Part shown: piece by piece, positions 9,710 through 18,162 of the stretch
How the letters are laid out: each line of letters begins with the position of its first letter
Position numbering within the stretch: position 1 is the first letter of the stretch
Origin: Ruminococcus sp.
Lineage (GTDB): Bacteria > Bacillota > Clostridia > Oscillospirales > Acutalibacteraceae
Direction of reading: 5' to 3'
DNA length: 56,753 nucleotides
Assembly: GCA_022510955.1 (NCBI GenBank)
Contig: JAFLSM010000010.1
Coordinates: 1 to 56,753, forward strand
Translations under genes and position numbers: made by a program
Notes under the pieces: model-generated
Told to the model about the DNA's origin: nothing
Seen by the model: the letters and a program-made list of their open reading frames with translations, nothing else
Databases searched by the model: none

Positions 9710-10222
9710 TCACACCTTCAAAAAATCTTCTCTACTTATTGCATACCAGTTCAAATCTTTCCACTCATTACGGATGTTGATTGAATTTTCTTCACATCTT
9801 TCATAACGGAAACCGACCTTTCTGTAAAACGCATTTGCCCGTGTATTCTCAACAAGCACATTTAGATATACTCGTTCCAAATGCAATTCCTCAAAGGCAA
9901 TTTTCAGCACTTCTTCAGTAGCCTGCATTGCTGCTCCTGTTCCGTGGGCACAGTTTCGGGTACTGATTGCATACTCCGCTGATTTTTTCTCCGTATCAAT
10001 ATCTTTTAAGCTGATTGTTCCCAAATAATTATCTTCTTCATCTGCGATTGCATAATGTCTGCATTCAGGATTCTTATTTGCCGCTGCAATAAATTCAAGA
10101 CAGGATTCAATCGTAATTTTAGTTGCGTCAAACTGAAAAAAACAGGTAATTGAAGGGTCAGTCATCCACTCAATCATACCATATGCGTCTTTTTTCTGCA
10201 ACTCTCTCAAATGAATCTTCAT
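9710..10222 (-). CDS. GNAT acetyltransferase, probable amino-sugar N-acetyltransferase
   Basis: A 170-residue RimJ/RimL-like GNAT protein. It shows the acetyl-CoA-binding area (STRNCAHGTGAAMQATEEVL) and the LERVYLNVLVENTRANAFYRKVGF motif with the conserved N-x-x-x-x-F-Y. It overlaps the aminotransferase by four bases, so the two are coupled. From context it probably acetylates the 3-amino group of the dTDP-sugar made by FdtA and the aminotransferase. The known FdtC and QdtC enzymes are left-handed beta-helix proteins, so this would be a different fold doing that job. O-acetylation of the glycan or acetylation of beta-lysine are alternatives. Confidence 0.85.
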   Translation of the reverse strand: MKIHLRELQKKDAYGMIEWMTDPSITCFFQFDATKITIESCLEFIAAANKNPECRHYAIADEEDNYLGTISLKDIDTEKKSAEYAISTRNCAHGTGAAMQATEEVLKIAFEELHLERVYLNVLVENTRANAFYRKVGFRYERCEENSINIRNEWKDLNWYAISREDFLKV

Positions 10223-11322
10223 ATGTCTTCTCCTTGGAAACTATTCACTGCAGCAATAACCTGAGTAACTTCCTCATCAGGCATTCCGGCATATATAGGT
10301 AAACTAAGCTCCTGTACCGCATAAGTCTCACTGATTGAGAAATCTCCCTTTTTATGTCCCAATTCTGTATAGCATTGTTGCATATGAGGCGGAATTGGAT
10401 AATGAATCAGTGTTTTTATGTCATTTTTCATCATATGTGCTTGCAAAGCATCACGATTTTCACATCTTAGCGCAAACACATGATAAACATGAGTTGCCCC
10501 CTCACGCACAACGGGCAGTGTGACATTAGGGTTATTAATCTCATTCAAATAACGCTCTGCAATTTGTATGCGAGCATTGTTACCCTCATCCAAGTGTGAC
10601 AATCCCACCTGTAAAAGTGCCGCCTGCAACTCGTCCATTCTGGAATTCTTACCTGTCATTTCGTTGACATATTTCACACCACTGCCATAATTACGCAATT
10701 TGAACAGTTTCTCTGCCAGCGCCTTGTCGTTTGTAATCAGTGCACCTGAATCTCCCAATGCGCCCAAAGGTTTTGTTGGATAAAAGCTAAAGCAGCCGAT
10801 AGTGCCAAAAGTTCCTGTCATCTGTCCATTGTATTTTGCACCATGGCACTGTGCGCAGTCCTCAATCACATATAAACCGTGACGATCTGCAATCTCACAA
10901 ATCTTTTCCATATTTACGGGCTGACCATAAAGATGCACAGGCAAAATTGCCTTTGTACGCTCAGTGATCGCCTTCTCAATTTTATCTGCATCAAGACAAT
11001 AAAACTCATCAGGCTCTACAAAAATCGGAGTTGCACCGTTTTCCGTAACACTTAACACGCTGGCAATATAAGTATTTGCAGGAACAATAACTTCGTCACC
11101 AGGACCAATATCCAGTGCCCTTACTGCAAGAATTAATGCATCCAAACCGGAATTAACACCGATGCAGTAATCTACACCCATATATTCTGCAAATTGTTTC
11201 TCAAATGCTTTAAGTTCGTTGCCCATTATGTACCAACCGGAACGCATAGCGCGAAGTGCAGCCTTCTCATATTCTGCTGCATATAAATCATATTGGCGCT
11301 TTAAATCTATAAAATCAACCAT
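10219..11322 (-). CDS. DegT/DnrJ/EryC1-family sugar aminotransferase
   Basis: A PLP-dependent aminotransferase of about 367 residues that puts an amino group on a keto-sugar nucleotide, using glutamate as donor. VDFIDLKRQYDLY at the start, GVNSGLDALILAVRAL, EDCAQCHGAKYNG and CFSFYPTKPLGALGDSGA (PLP lysine) are typical. The start at 11322 has GAGGG eight bases upstream; the track start lies at the stop codon of the gene before it. Next to an FdtA-like 3,4-ketoisomerase it most likely makes dTDP-3-amino-3,6-dideoxyhexose (FdtB/QdtB role). Confidence 0.92.
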   Translation of the reverse strand: MVDFIDLKRQYDLYAAEYEKAALRAMRSGWYIMGNELKAFEKQFAEYMGVDYCIGVNSGLDALILAVRALDIGPGDEVIVPANTYIASVLSVTENGATPIFVEPDEFYCLDADKIEKAITERTKAILPVHLYGQPVNMEKICEIADRHGLYVIEDCAQCHGAKYNGQMTGTFGTIGCFSFYPTKPLGALGDSGALITNDKALAEKLFKLRNYGSGVKYVNEMTGKNSRMDELQAALLQVGLSHLDEGNNARIQIAERYLNEINNPNVTLPVVREGATHVYHVFALRCENRDALQAHMMKNDIKTLIHYPIPPHMQQCYTELGHKKGDFSISETYAVQELSLPIYAGMPDEEVTQVIAAVNSFQGEDI

Positions 11323-11338
11323 TTTATTATCCCTCATT

Positions 11339-11737
11339 TTACAAACTATAGTTTAAGAAATCCTTATAATCTCTGATATAATCATTTTCATCATAGTACT
11401 CTGAAGCGGCAACACACAAAACAGAATTATCCTTATGCCAAACCATTTCACGCCAAAGAAAGTGTTCTACCACAAGTCCTTTACTCGGATCATTTAGCAT
11501 AACTGACACTCTTTCTTTACCGTTATCAAGTATTATTTCAATTTCACCATATGGGCAAAAAAGAATTTGCTTCAGCTTTTTATGTGCATGTCCACCTCTT
11601 TCAGAACCATTTGGAGCACCATGAATATAGTATATTCTTTTTATATCAAAAGGAATGTCTTTATTACACTCAAAGAAAGACAGCTTACCTGCATATCCTG
11701 AATCTATGGTTTTAATTTCTACAATTCTAACATTCAT
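11339..11737 (-). CDS. fdtA: dTDP-4-keto-6-deoxyglucose 3,4-ketoisomerase (FdtA/QdtA-like cupin)
   Basis: A 132-residue cupin. RIYYIHG, SERGGHAHKKLKQILFC and ASEYYDENDYIRDYKDFL match the FdtA/QdtA/WxcM signature. It moves the keto group from C4 to C3 of the RfbB product. The start is placed at 11737 (MNVRIVEI), preceded by GAGGG with seven-base spacing, which gives the usual family length. The track ORF adds 26 residues at the front that resemble the tail of a different gene in this operon (see findings). FdtA (galacto) and QdtA (gluco) isomers cannot be separated by eye. Confidence 0.9.
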   Translation of the reverse strand: MNVRIVEIKTIDSGYAGKLSFFECNKDIPFDIKRIYYIHGAPNGSERGGHAHKKLKQILFCPYGEIEIILDNGKERVSVMLNDPSKGLVVEHFLWREMVWHKDNSVLCVAASEYYDENDYIRDYKDFLNYSL

Positions 11738-11815
11738 ATTTAATCCCTCTGTATATTTTTTGATCTTTTCTTCACTATAAGTGGTGGAAAGACCGCCTAT
11801 TAATTCATTTCTCAT
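11738..11815 (-). pseudogene. Short relic resembling the C-terminus of a capsule synthesis gene
   Basis: Twenty-six codons open in frame with fdtA read RNELIGGLSTTYSEEKIKKYTEG. The C-terminal part of the capsule synthesis protein at 12866-13879 reads RNELVNELSNPYDEKEFKKFTEG, about 13 of 23 identical. Ahead of it is only a badly spaced site (GGGG two bases from the ATG). The best reading is a scar left when a capsule-type gene was replaced by the neighbouring GT2 gene. Confidence 0.5.
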
Positions 11816-12852
11816 TTCCCCTCTAAATCTGCAAATCTTTTTCTTTTGCTGTAAATTAACAAATTTAGAAGATGAATCATAAAATATGGCGCCCCCAAAC
11901 GGCGGTATCTAAGATCGGTACAGTACATCTTTGTCAGTTTATACGCCCCCACAATTCGTCCGCTTTTTACTGCTTCGATTTCTATATTTCCAATATCTGA
12001 AATACGCCGTGCTGTACGATAAGCTGATTCATACTGTTCGTTATTTGGCAATGTATCCAGGTAATTTATAACTGCATCAGAAAACTTAACCAATTGACCA
12101 CTATCTTTACTGGCAGTTCTAATTTTATTAGCTACTTTCCTTACTCTTTTATGCAATTTCATTCCCACAGAGTTGCTAGCGCTATCATGCATTCGATGAC
12201 TAGTCAATATTTCGTTTAAATAATAACATTTATCATCTGCCACCGCACAAAACTGCAACCATTGATCTTCTGCACTATCGACCGGAATAGGCATACACTT
12301 TTTGACTAATTCAGAAGAAATACAGATTGCCGTTCCGGAAATGAGTGGAGAAGAGATTGCAGCTTCTAAGAATTGATTTCGCTCTGCTTTTTCACATCGT
12401 TCTATATTGTCAGATAAATTTCTAAATATAGAATATGCTGTTCTATTTTTTATCGGTATATCATTTGAATCAACTAAATTGAGTTCGTGACATATCATCT
12501 CAGCATTAGGATAGCGTAAAAAAGAACTTATTACATGTTCAACTTTTTCAGGCAACCAAATATCATCTTGTCCGCATATAAAAATGTAATCACCGGTTGT
12601 ATGTGTAATAGCCCATTCAAAATTGCCACCAATCCCGTGCCGCGGGTTGTCAGTAATGACAATTATCTGATGCCCCCCCGCTTTTTGTGCTTTTTCAACA
12701 ATTTCCAATGTTGTATCTTTTGAGCCGTCATCACTGATAACGATTTCATCGGGAACAACAGTTTGAGTTAAAATACTGTTTAATTGTTTTTCAATAAAAG
12801 TGGCTCCGTTATATGTTGCCATTGCAACACTTATTTTTTTACCATGATACAC
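11812..12852 (-). CDS. Glycosyltransferase family 2, rhamnosyltransferase-like subtype
   Basis: A GT2 enzyme of about 346 residues with ISVAMATYNGATFIEKQLNSI, VISDDGSKDT and FICGQDDIWLPEKVEHV. I start it at a GTG (12852) that follows AAGGAAG by seven bases and clears the upstream gene. The track start would overlap that gene by 38 bases and adds an unrelated leader. Same subtype as the gene at 6633. Its end abuts the relic described above, so the gene may have been inserted here by recombination. Confidence 0.9.
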   Translation of the reverse strand: MYHGKKISVAMATYNGATFIEKQLNSILTQTVVPDEIVISDDGSKDTTLEIVEKAQKAGGHQIIVITDNPRHGIGGNFEWAITHTTGDYIFICGQDDIWLPEKVEHVISSFLRYPNAEMICHELNLVDSNDIPIKNRTAYSIFRNLSDNIERCEKAERNQFLEAAISSPLISGTAICISSELVKKCMPIPVDSAEDQWLQFCAVADDKCYYLNEILTSHRMHDSASNSVGMKLHKRVRKVANKIRTASKDSGQLVKFSDAVINYLDTLPNNEQYESAYRTARRISDIGNIEIEAVKSGRIVGAYKLTKMYCTDLRYRRLGAPYFMIHLLNLLIYSKRKRFADLEGK

Positions 12853-12865
12853 AATATTACTTCCT

Positions 12866-13879
12866 TTATATTCTGTCCCCGCACTCGGACAACATATAAC
12901 CATAATTTGTCATTTTTCCGATTGCGGTTTTCTCTGTTTTCTTTCCAAATTTCCATGATAGCTTATACAGAAATGTATTGCCCTCAGTAAATTTCTTAAA
13001 TTCTTTTTCATCATAAGGATTACTCAATTCATTTACCAGTTCATTTCTCTGTAGGTTATTACTTTGCGGTAAACTGTCGATAACTTCTTTAACACACGGA
13101 ATAACTTGATAAGCAATTTCCACAATATAATCTATCATAAGATAATCCACTGCTTTGTCACAATTCTTCCAATACTCGTGCAAGCAATCTCTTGCAAATG
13201 AAAACAGAGGAAAGTCTTTATTTCCTGCCATAAGATAGCTAACCCATCTTGACCTTGACATAGAAACCTTTCTATTAGTCACTGCCCTGCAAGTATAAAA
13301 TTGAGTCATTAAAAAATCATCTGTTACATCCTGTGACCACCAAACGGTAGCACCTGTAAAAAATCCGCCTTCAGCAGCTAATATAGATACTAACATTAAA
13401 TCACAAATATGCTGTAATGCAATCTTGCCCTCTTTGTGTTTTTTTAAGATATAATCGGGAATTTCAAAATAATCTCTGTAATTATCTTTTGTTAATGTAA
13501 TGACATCATGACCGGTATGCCGTCTGGCACTATCAATACACATTTTAAACAATTTATCCGCATGTTCTTCTCCCTGCCACCACATACTCCAGACTTTAAC
13601 TTCTTTATTCGGCTCATAAAGATTCTTAGGCTCAGACATATTTCGATAGCGTTCAATAGTATCAGGACATTTATGTTTTATGTAATCCAATACCCAATTA
13701 TGCTTTCTCATCGCAAGTCGATCAATCTCTTCGTTCGACTTGCGCATCAATAAAGCAAAATCAAGGTCGCTGCAAAATTTTGCATACTCTTTAGATATCT
13801 TACAGTTATCCTTATACTCCGCTCTGTTTTTCTTAAACCAACGCCAATATTTATTCAAATGCTTTATATTAAATCCCAT
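12866..13879 (-). CDS. Capsular polysaccharide synthesis protein (Caps_synth, GT32-like)
   Basis: About 337 residues. KVWSMWWQGEEHAD, then TLTKDNYRDYFEIPDYI, then KIALQHICDLMLVSILAAEGGFF follow the order seen in the capsule synthesis family related to GT32 transferases. In typical members the last motif reads (S)D-x-x-R then GG-x-W-x-D-x-D/T. Here it is GGFFTGATVWW, so the usual acidic pair after the GG is replaced, and either the metal site is altered or another residue serves. Start at 13879 (MGFNIKHL), five bases after GGGGAAG; the track start overlaps the upstream LicD gene. Confidence 0.8.
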   Translation of the reverse strand: MGFNIKHLNKYWRWFKKNRAEYKDNCKISKEYAKFCSDLDFALLMRKSNEEIDRLAMRKHNWVLDYIKHKCPDTIERYRNMSEPKNLYEPNKEVKVWSMWWQGEEHADKLFKMCIDSARRHTGHDVITLTKDNYRDYFEIPDYILKKHKEGKIALQHICDLMLVSILAAEGGFFTGATVWWSQDVTDDFLMTQFYTCRAVTNRKVSMSRSRWVSYLMAGNKDFPLFSFARDCLHEYWKNCDKAVDYLMIDYIVEIAYQVIPCVKEVIDSLPQSNNLQRNELVNELSNPYDEKEFKKFTEGNTFLYKLSWKFGKKTEKTAIGKMTNYGYMLSECGDRI

Positions 13880-13913
13880 TTCATCTTCCCCTATATCAGA
13901 ATTTTTAAGTATT

Positions 13914-14729
13914 TTATTCTTTCCAATATACTTCATGTTTATGATTTGGTAAAATCTTAGGCAAATTATGATAACATTCAGGCTTTGTTACATGATCGCC
14001 GTAAAAAATTTCCATATGAGGCTTATACCCGGATGGCGCCGGGACTTGATGTCCCTCAAATTCCATAGTAAACCCCGGTTCAAGCCATTTCTTATCAAAT
14101 CGCTCCTTAGTAGCATCACCTTCGATTAAAAGTCCGACATATCTTGAAGAATCATAGTCATATTTCTTTGCAAGTGCAGTTAACTTCTGATATAGTTTCC
14201 ATGGTGAATAGATATTATTGTAAATAAGGCCTTTAACTCTTGATATAGCCGATTTCGATTCTTTCATTGCCCGAAAGTCATCTAACGAAAGGTGAAACAA
14301 CGAATTTAGTCGTTGCAACTTTTGTATATGCTTTTCGCACTCAATCTTATTTTCAGGATGTCCATCCATAGGAAACACGTCAAGATATACACCGGTTGTT
14401 TTAACTGAATTACCATCCTGCTCCTTCAATATTGTTCGGTCATCTATAAATTTAAGCATTGTATACTCACAATGTTCGGCAGAGGGTGCGTCTAATCGGA
14501 TATATTCCGGAAATTCTGTCTGCAAGGTCATTAATTTTTCATAATCAGGTCGGGGCATCTTTAAATCAATGTCATCATCCCAGGGAATGAATCCCTCGTA
14601 ACACATTGCTCCTAATAGCGTACCGCCATCGATATAGTACCTAAGAGAATGCTTTTTACAAACTCTGTCTAACTCAAGAAGAAGTTGTAATTCAATTTGC
14701 TGCATCTCTTTTAAATCTATTATTCTCAT
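13914..14729 (-). CDS. LicD-family phosphotransferase
   Basis: About 271 residues. The N-terminal block has LLLELDRVCKKHSLRYYIDGGTLLGA followed by GFIPWDDDIDLKMPRPDYE, the defining LicD nucleotidyltransferase-like motif with the W-D-D-D-I-D metal site. LicD proteins transfer phosphocholine or related phospho-groups to teichoic acids or capsules. No choline kinase or cytidylyltransferase (LicA/LicC) is in the window, so the transferred group is open. Start at the second ATG, eight bases after GGAG. A second LicD lies at 48293. Confidence 0.9.
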   Translation of the reverse strand: MRIIDLKEMQQIELQLLLELDRVCKKHSLRYYIDGGTLLGAMCYEGFIPWDDDIDLKMPRPDYEKLMTLQTEFPEYIRLDAPSAEHCEYTMLKFIDDRTILKEQDGNSVKTTGVYLDVFPMDGHPENKIECEKHIQKLQRLNSLFHLSLDDFRAMKESKSAISRVKGLIYNNIYSPWKLYQKLTALAKKYDYDSSRYVGLLIEGDATKERFDKKWLEPGFTMEFEGHQVPAPSGYKPHMEIFYGDHVTKPECYHNLPKILPNHKHEVYWKE

Positions 14730-14751
14730 ATACATTTCTCCAACTGACAGC

Positions 14752-15822
14752 TTATCTTCGCAAACCTGTTTTTCTAAGTAGTTGTTTTAAAATCTTTTTT
14801 ATATTATAAATTAACCTTTTATTTTTGTATTTAAAATTAATTTGTCGGAACTCTCCATTATCAATCTGTCTAATAAGTAAGGATTCTTTTTCTTTCAAAT
14901 TAGCTCCCGATGCCAATATTTTTCTAAAATTATATTCATCACAATATTTGTTCAAACTTTCCTGCAACTCACTAACAGAATACTTTTTAATCATCAAATT
15001 CTGCATTAGAAATTGCAAATAAAGATTTGCAGATACATCAAGTAACTGAGAAGATATTAACTGACATTTCTGTGTATCCTTAATACTATTAACTGTGGTC
15101 AACAAATGCTTTAAATTATCTTTTACATTTACCAAATCAAATACTCTATGATTAATATGCATATCATTTAAATTATTACGATAATGGTACAGCACTTTAT
15201 CCAAACAGATTACAGACTCAACACACATCAAGTAACGAAGTACAAAATCATAATCTTCATATAATGTCATACCTTCATTAAAAAACAAACCGTGGCGTTT
15301 AATTTTCTCGGCTATAAACACTTTATTCCAAACACCGGATAAAGCATTATCATAAAAAAAGCTTTTATATTCTAAAAACACTTTATCTACGGCGTAACTT
15401 CCGCAATGAGCACAACTTAACTTATCAGAATATTCAAGTTTGTCATTTCTATAATAATCAAACGAAACACCGAAAATTATCATTGACGGCTCATCTGTAT
15501 TCTGTAATCTATTTATATTTTCCAAATAATTTTCATCAACTGTATCATCAGCATCAATAAACAGAATATATTTTCCCTTTGCCTCTTGAATGCCCCTATT
15601 CCTTGCGCTGGATACACCGTTGTTTTTCTTATGAACAGTTTTTACCTGTTCATATTGTTCTGCTAACTTATCAGCAATCTCCCCGCTTCTGTCTTTTGAA
15701 CCGTCATCAACCAAAATAATCTCATAATTATGACTTCCTTTTTGGTTCAATACGCTTTGTACACACGCATTTAAATATTTTTCACACCCATATACGGGAA
15801 TAATTATGCTGTATTTTATCAT
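14752..15822 (-). CDS. Glycosyltransferase family 2
   Basis: A 356-residue GT2 enzyme with YSIIIPVYGCEKYLNACVQSV, ILVDDGSKDRSGE and LFIDADDTVDENY. Its C-terminus is lysine- and arginine-rich (KNKRLIYNIKKILKQLLRK), a likely amphipathic membrane anchor. AAGGTG lies five bases before the ATG. It is 15 bases from the polymerase gene upstream. Confidence 0.92.
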   Translation of the reverse strand: MIKYSIIIPVYGCEKYLNACVQSVLNQKGSHNYEIILVDDGSKDRSGEIADKLAEQYEQVKTVHKKNNGVSSARNRGIQEAKGKYILFIDADDTVDENYLENINRLQNTDEPSMIIFGVSFDYYRNDKLEYSDKLSCAHCGSYAVDKVFLEYKSFFYDNALSGVWNKVFIAEKIKRHGLFFNEGMTLYEDYDFVLRYLMCVESVICLDKVLYHYRNNLNDMHINHRVFDLVNVKDNLKHLLTTVNSIKDTQKCQLISSQLLDVSANLYLQFLMQNLMIKKYSVSELQESLNKYCDEYNFRKILASGANLKEKESLLIRQIDNGEFRQINFKYKNKRLIYNIKKILKQLLRKTGLRR

Positions 15823-15837
15823 AGAGCACCTTACCTA

Positions 15838-16947
15838 TCAACTTCCATACAATGAGTACGGATCTATTTCCCAGAAAAATTTATAATCTTGTAAGATTAT
15901 TTGAGAAGCATCAATCGTCGAATCATAAAACCATAAAGCAAATACTGTGATGGCAACAGAAAGAAACAAATAGACAGATTGATCGTGGCATTTTACCTTA
16001 TAAGCAGGACTGCTATTCATCTCCAGTTGATGTTGTCCGCTTTCTAACATCATCGGCATAAATAACACTATGAACTGATAATAATAATCTGCTAATCTTG
16101 TGAATCCATTATCATAAATTGAAAAATACTGAATTACTACAGCAACCATCATTAAATTAAACACTTTACAATAAGTTCTGTCACCTTCTCTTGGCGGTCT
16201 TAAAAATGCTCCCAAAGCAATTATTAAAATCATCATTAGTGCTCGTCCGCCGATTGTTTTTGACTCTGTAAATGACTGTTCTCCATCATAATACGATTCT
16301 CCAAGCCAGGAAACAATCTGATCTTTAAATATGAAAACACATATTACCGTTACGATAAATATAATAAAATATGTTTTGTCAATTTTCTTTTTGGCAATCG
16401 GATAAGCCGCAATAAATATTATTGCAGGTGCATGGAATATAGCGGCAATAACCGTGAAAACGACAAATTTTTTGGGTTTATCTTCAAAAATTCCAATAGC
16501 CGCAAACATAAGAAAACCCATTGCAATCGTTTGCTTCAAACCGCTAAAGGTAAACAAGTAAAAACCCATAGCAATATACATTAGATAACTCCAATATGGA
16601 GCAGGTGAATACCGATAAATTACAATACCTAAAGCAATTGCAGAAAATGCAGCTATCATGAATATACAAACATCATAAGATAATCCCACTGATCCAATTA
16701 ATCGAAAGAACAACCGAATACCAATATTGGCTCTGTCATCAAATACAAAACTATACCAGTCGTCTCCATTACAATTTCTATACAAGGTAAAATACTTTAT
16801 AAGATCTCCCATCCACCATGCACGAAGTCCGCTGAAGCATGCCATTATAGTCGTAATAACAGAAACACAAACTTTACGATCTTTCTTATTTTCATTTGAA
16901 CGAAAAAATAAAAGCGTAATTGCCATTATAACAATAAGTATAGCCAT
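15838..16947 (-). CDS. EpsG-family (Wzy-like) polysaccharide polymerase
   Basis: An integral membrane protein of about 369 residues with some ten hydrophobic segments. The early FRSNENKKDRKVCVSVITTI area, then FSGLRAWWMGDLIKYFTLYR, is the EpsG-type pattern in which the R and the D-x-x-x-Y motif sit after the first spans. Such proteins polymerise lipid-linked repeat units outside the membrane. I prefer the ATG at 16947, eight bases after AGGTGG; the track start is a GTG inside that site. A Wzy-like polymerase normally needs a Wzx flippase, and none is visible here; see findings. Confidence 0.85.
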   Translation of the reverse strand: MAILIVIMAITLLFFRSNENKKDRKVCVSVITTIMACFSGLRAWWMGDLIKYFTLYRNCNGDDWYSFVFDDRANIGIRLFFRLIGSVGLSYDVCIFMIAAFSAIALGIVIYRYSPAPYWSYLMYIAMGFYLFTFSGLKQTIAMGFLMFAAIGIFEDKPKKFVVFTVIAAIFHAPAIIFIAAYPIAKKKIDKTYFIIFIVTVICVFIFKDQIVSWLGESYYDGEQSFTESKTIGGRALMMILIIALGAFLRPPREGDRTYCKVFNLMMVAVVIQYFSIYDNGFTRLADYYYQFIVLFMPMMLESGQHQLEMNSSPAYKVKCHDQSVYLFLSVAITVFALWFYDSTIDASQIILQDYKFFWEIDPYSLYGS

Positions 16948-16976
16948 ATGCTTATCCACCTATTTGTCCCCTTCCA

Positions 16977-18152
16977 CTAACCGCTGATCAAATCATAAAA
17001 CATATCTCGCGCTCTATAACTACGATTTGGTGCATTTGACGCATTTTCTTCCAATTTTTTTCTTAATGTCTTATCTTTAATCAATAACTCAATTCCATCT
17101 GCGATTTTTTCCGGGTCGATTTCTGTAATCAGCCCCGTAACTCTGTCCGTAATCTGATCAGCAACTGACTGGTATGATGTAACTACTATTGCCTTGCCAA
17201 GGATTTTTGCCTCATCCAATACAATGGATTTTCCTTCCCATCGTGACGGCTGAACAATTATGTCAGCTTTCTTCATATAAGGATATGGGTTTTCTCTCAA
17301 TCCTTCCAAAATAAAATAGTCTTCTATTTGCTGTTCTTTTATATACTGTTCAATTTCATCCTTCATAATTCCTTTGCCGTAAATATGCCAGCAAAACGGA
17401 ATTTTACGATCTGCAAGGGCTTTAGCAGTACGAGCTGCAATATCCATTCCCTTTTGATAATCCAAACGCCCTACGGAAACCAGATGAATTGTGTCAGAAC
17501 AATCCCATAAATCTGTAGTTTCATCTTCAGCCTTTTTTCGCACCTCATCTGTAAGAACTATGTTTTCCAACACATGAATTTTTGACTCTGTCTGAGGAAC
17601 AGCACCGACAAATGCATCTTTGCAAATATCAGAAATAGTAACCAATTCATCAAATCGATTATAATATTCTACTTCTTCTGAGGATAACTTTCTTCCGGTA
17701 AAATCAATATGTATCCAACCGATTTTTTTGTTTGCCTTGACCTTGTCTAGCACAAAATAATCAGGGAATCCTTCCAGATATCCAACTGCAACATCATAGT
17801 CTTTCTGTAACGCAGGAATATACTTCTTAATTTTATTCCAGTTAAATTTTGGTGAATGACTGAACCTCTGAATTAAAGTAATCCACACTCGTGCAACTGC
17901 AGCACCTATATGTCCACCTTTTATAACATCTTTCAAGTATTTGCGCAATTCCAGCGTCATTCCACGTGTAACAGTATCTGCTTCAATAATATTGACCCAA
18001 TTTGGAACCTCCGGCTGCAAAACCCCTCCTGTTTCAAATAAGAAAAGGTCAACATTTACCCTATTGGGATCAAGCGACTTTAGCAAAGATATAAGGCTTT
18101 TTTCAGCACCACCCATGCGGAGTGTATCTATAACAAATAATACATTTTTCAT
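16977..18152 (-). CDS. Glycosyltransferase family 4
   Basis: A 391-residue GT-B enzyme. The N-terminal NVLFVIDTLRMGGAEKSLISL motif, SVGRLDYQKGMDIA at the start of the C-terminal domain, and PSRWEGKSIVLDEAKILGKAIV (E-x7-E donor-binding motif) place it in GT4. Spacing to its neighbours is 10-30 bases. The donor is unknown. Confidence 0.94.
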   Translation of the reverse strand: MKNVLFVIDTLRMGGAEKSLISLLKSLDPNRVNVDLFLFETGGVLQPEVPNWVNIIEADTVTRGMTLELRKYLKDVIKGGHIGAAVARVWITLIQRFSHSPKFNWNKIKKYIPALQKDYDVAVGYLEGFPDYFVLDKVKANKKIGWIHIDFTGRKLSSEEVEYYNRFDELVTISDICKDAFVGAVPQTESKIHVLENIVLTDEVRKKAEDETTDLWDCSDTIHLVSVGRLDYQKGMDIAARTAKALADRKIPFCWHIYGKGIMKDEIEQYIKEQQIEDYFILEGLRENPYPYMKKADIIVQPSRWEGKSIVLDEAKILGKAIVVTSYQSVADQITDRVTGLITEIDPEKIADGIELLIKDKTLRKKLEENASNAPNRSYRARDMFYDLISG

Positions 18153-18162
18153 ATCATATTTC

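Noticed and set aside
9710-10222. GNAT as AblB-type beta-lysine acetyltransferase partner of kamA
   Set aside because: It is much shorter than AblB, lies 17 kb from kamA and is coupled to the amino-sugar aminotransferase. Amino-sugar acetylation fits better, although not proven.
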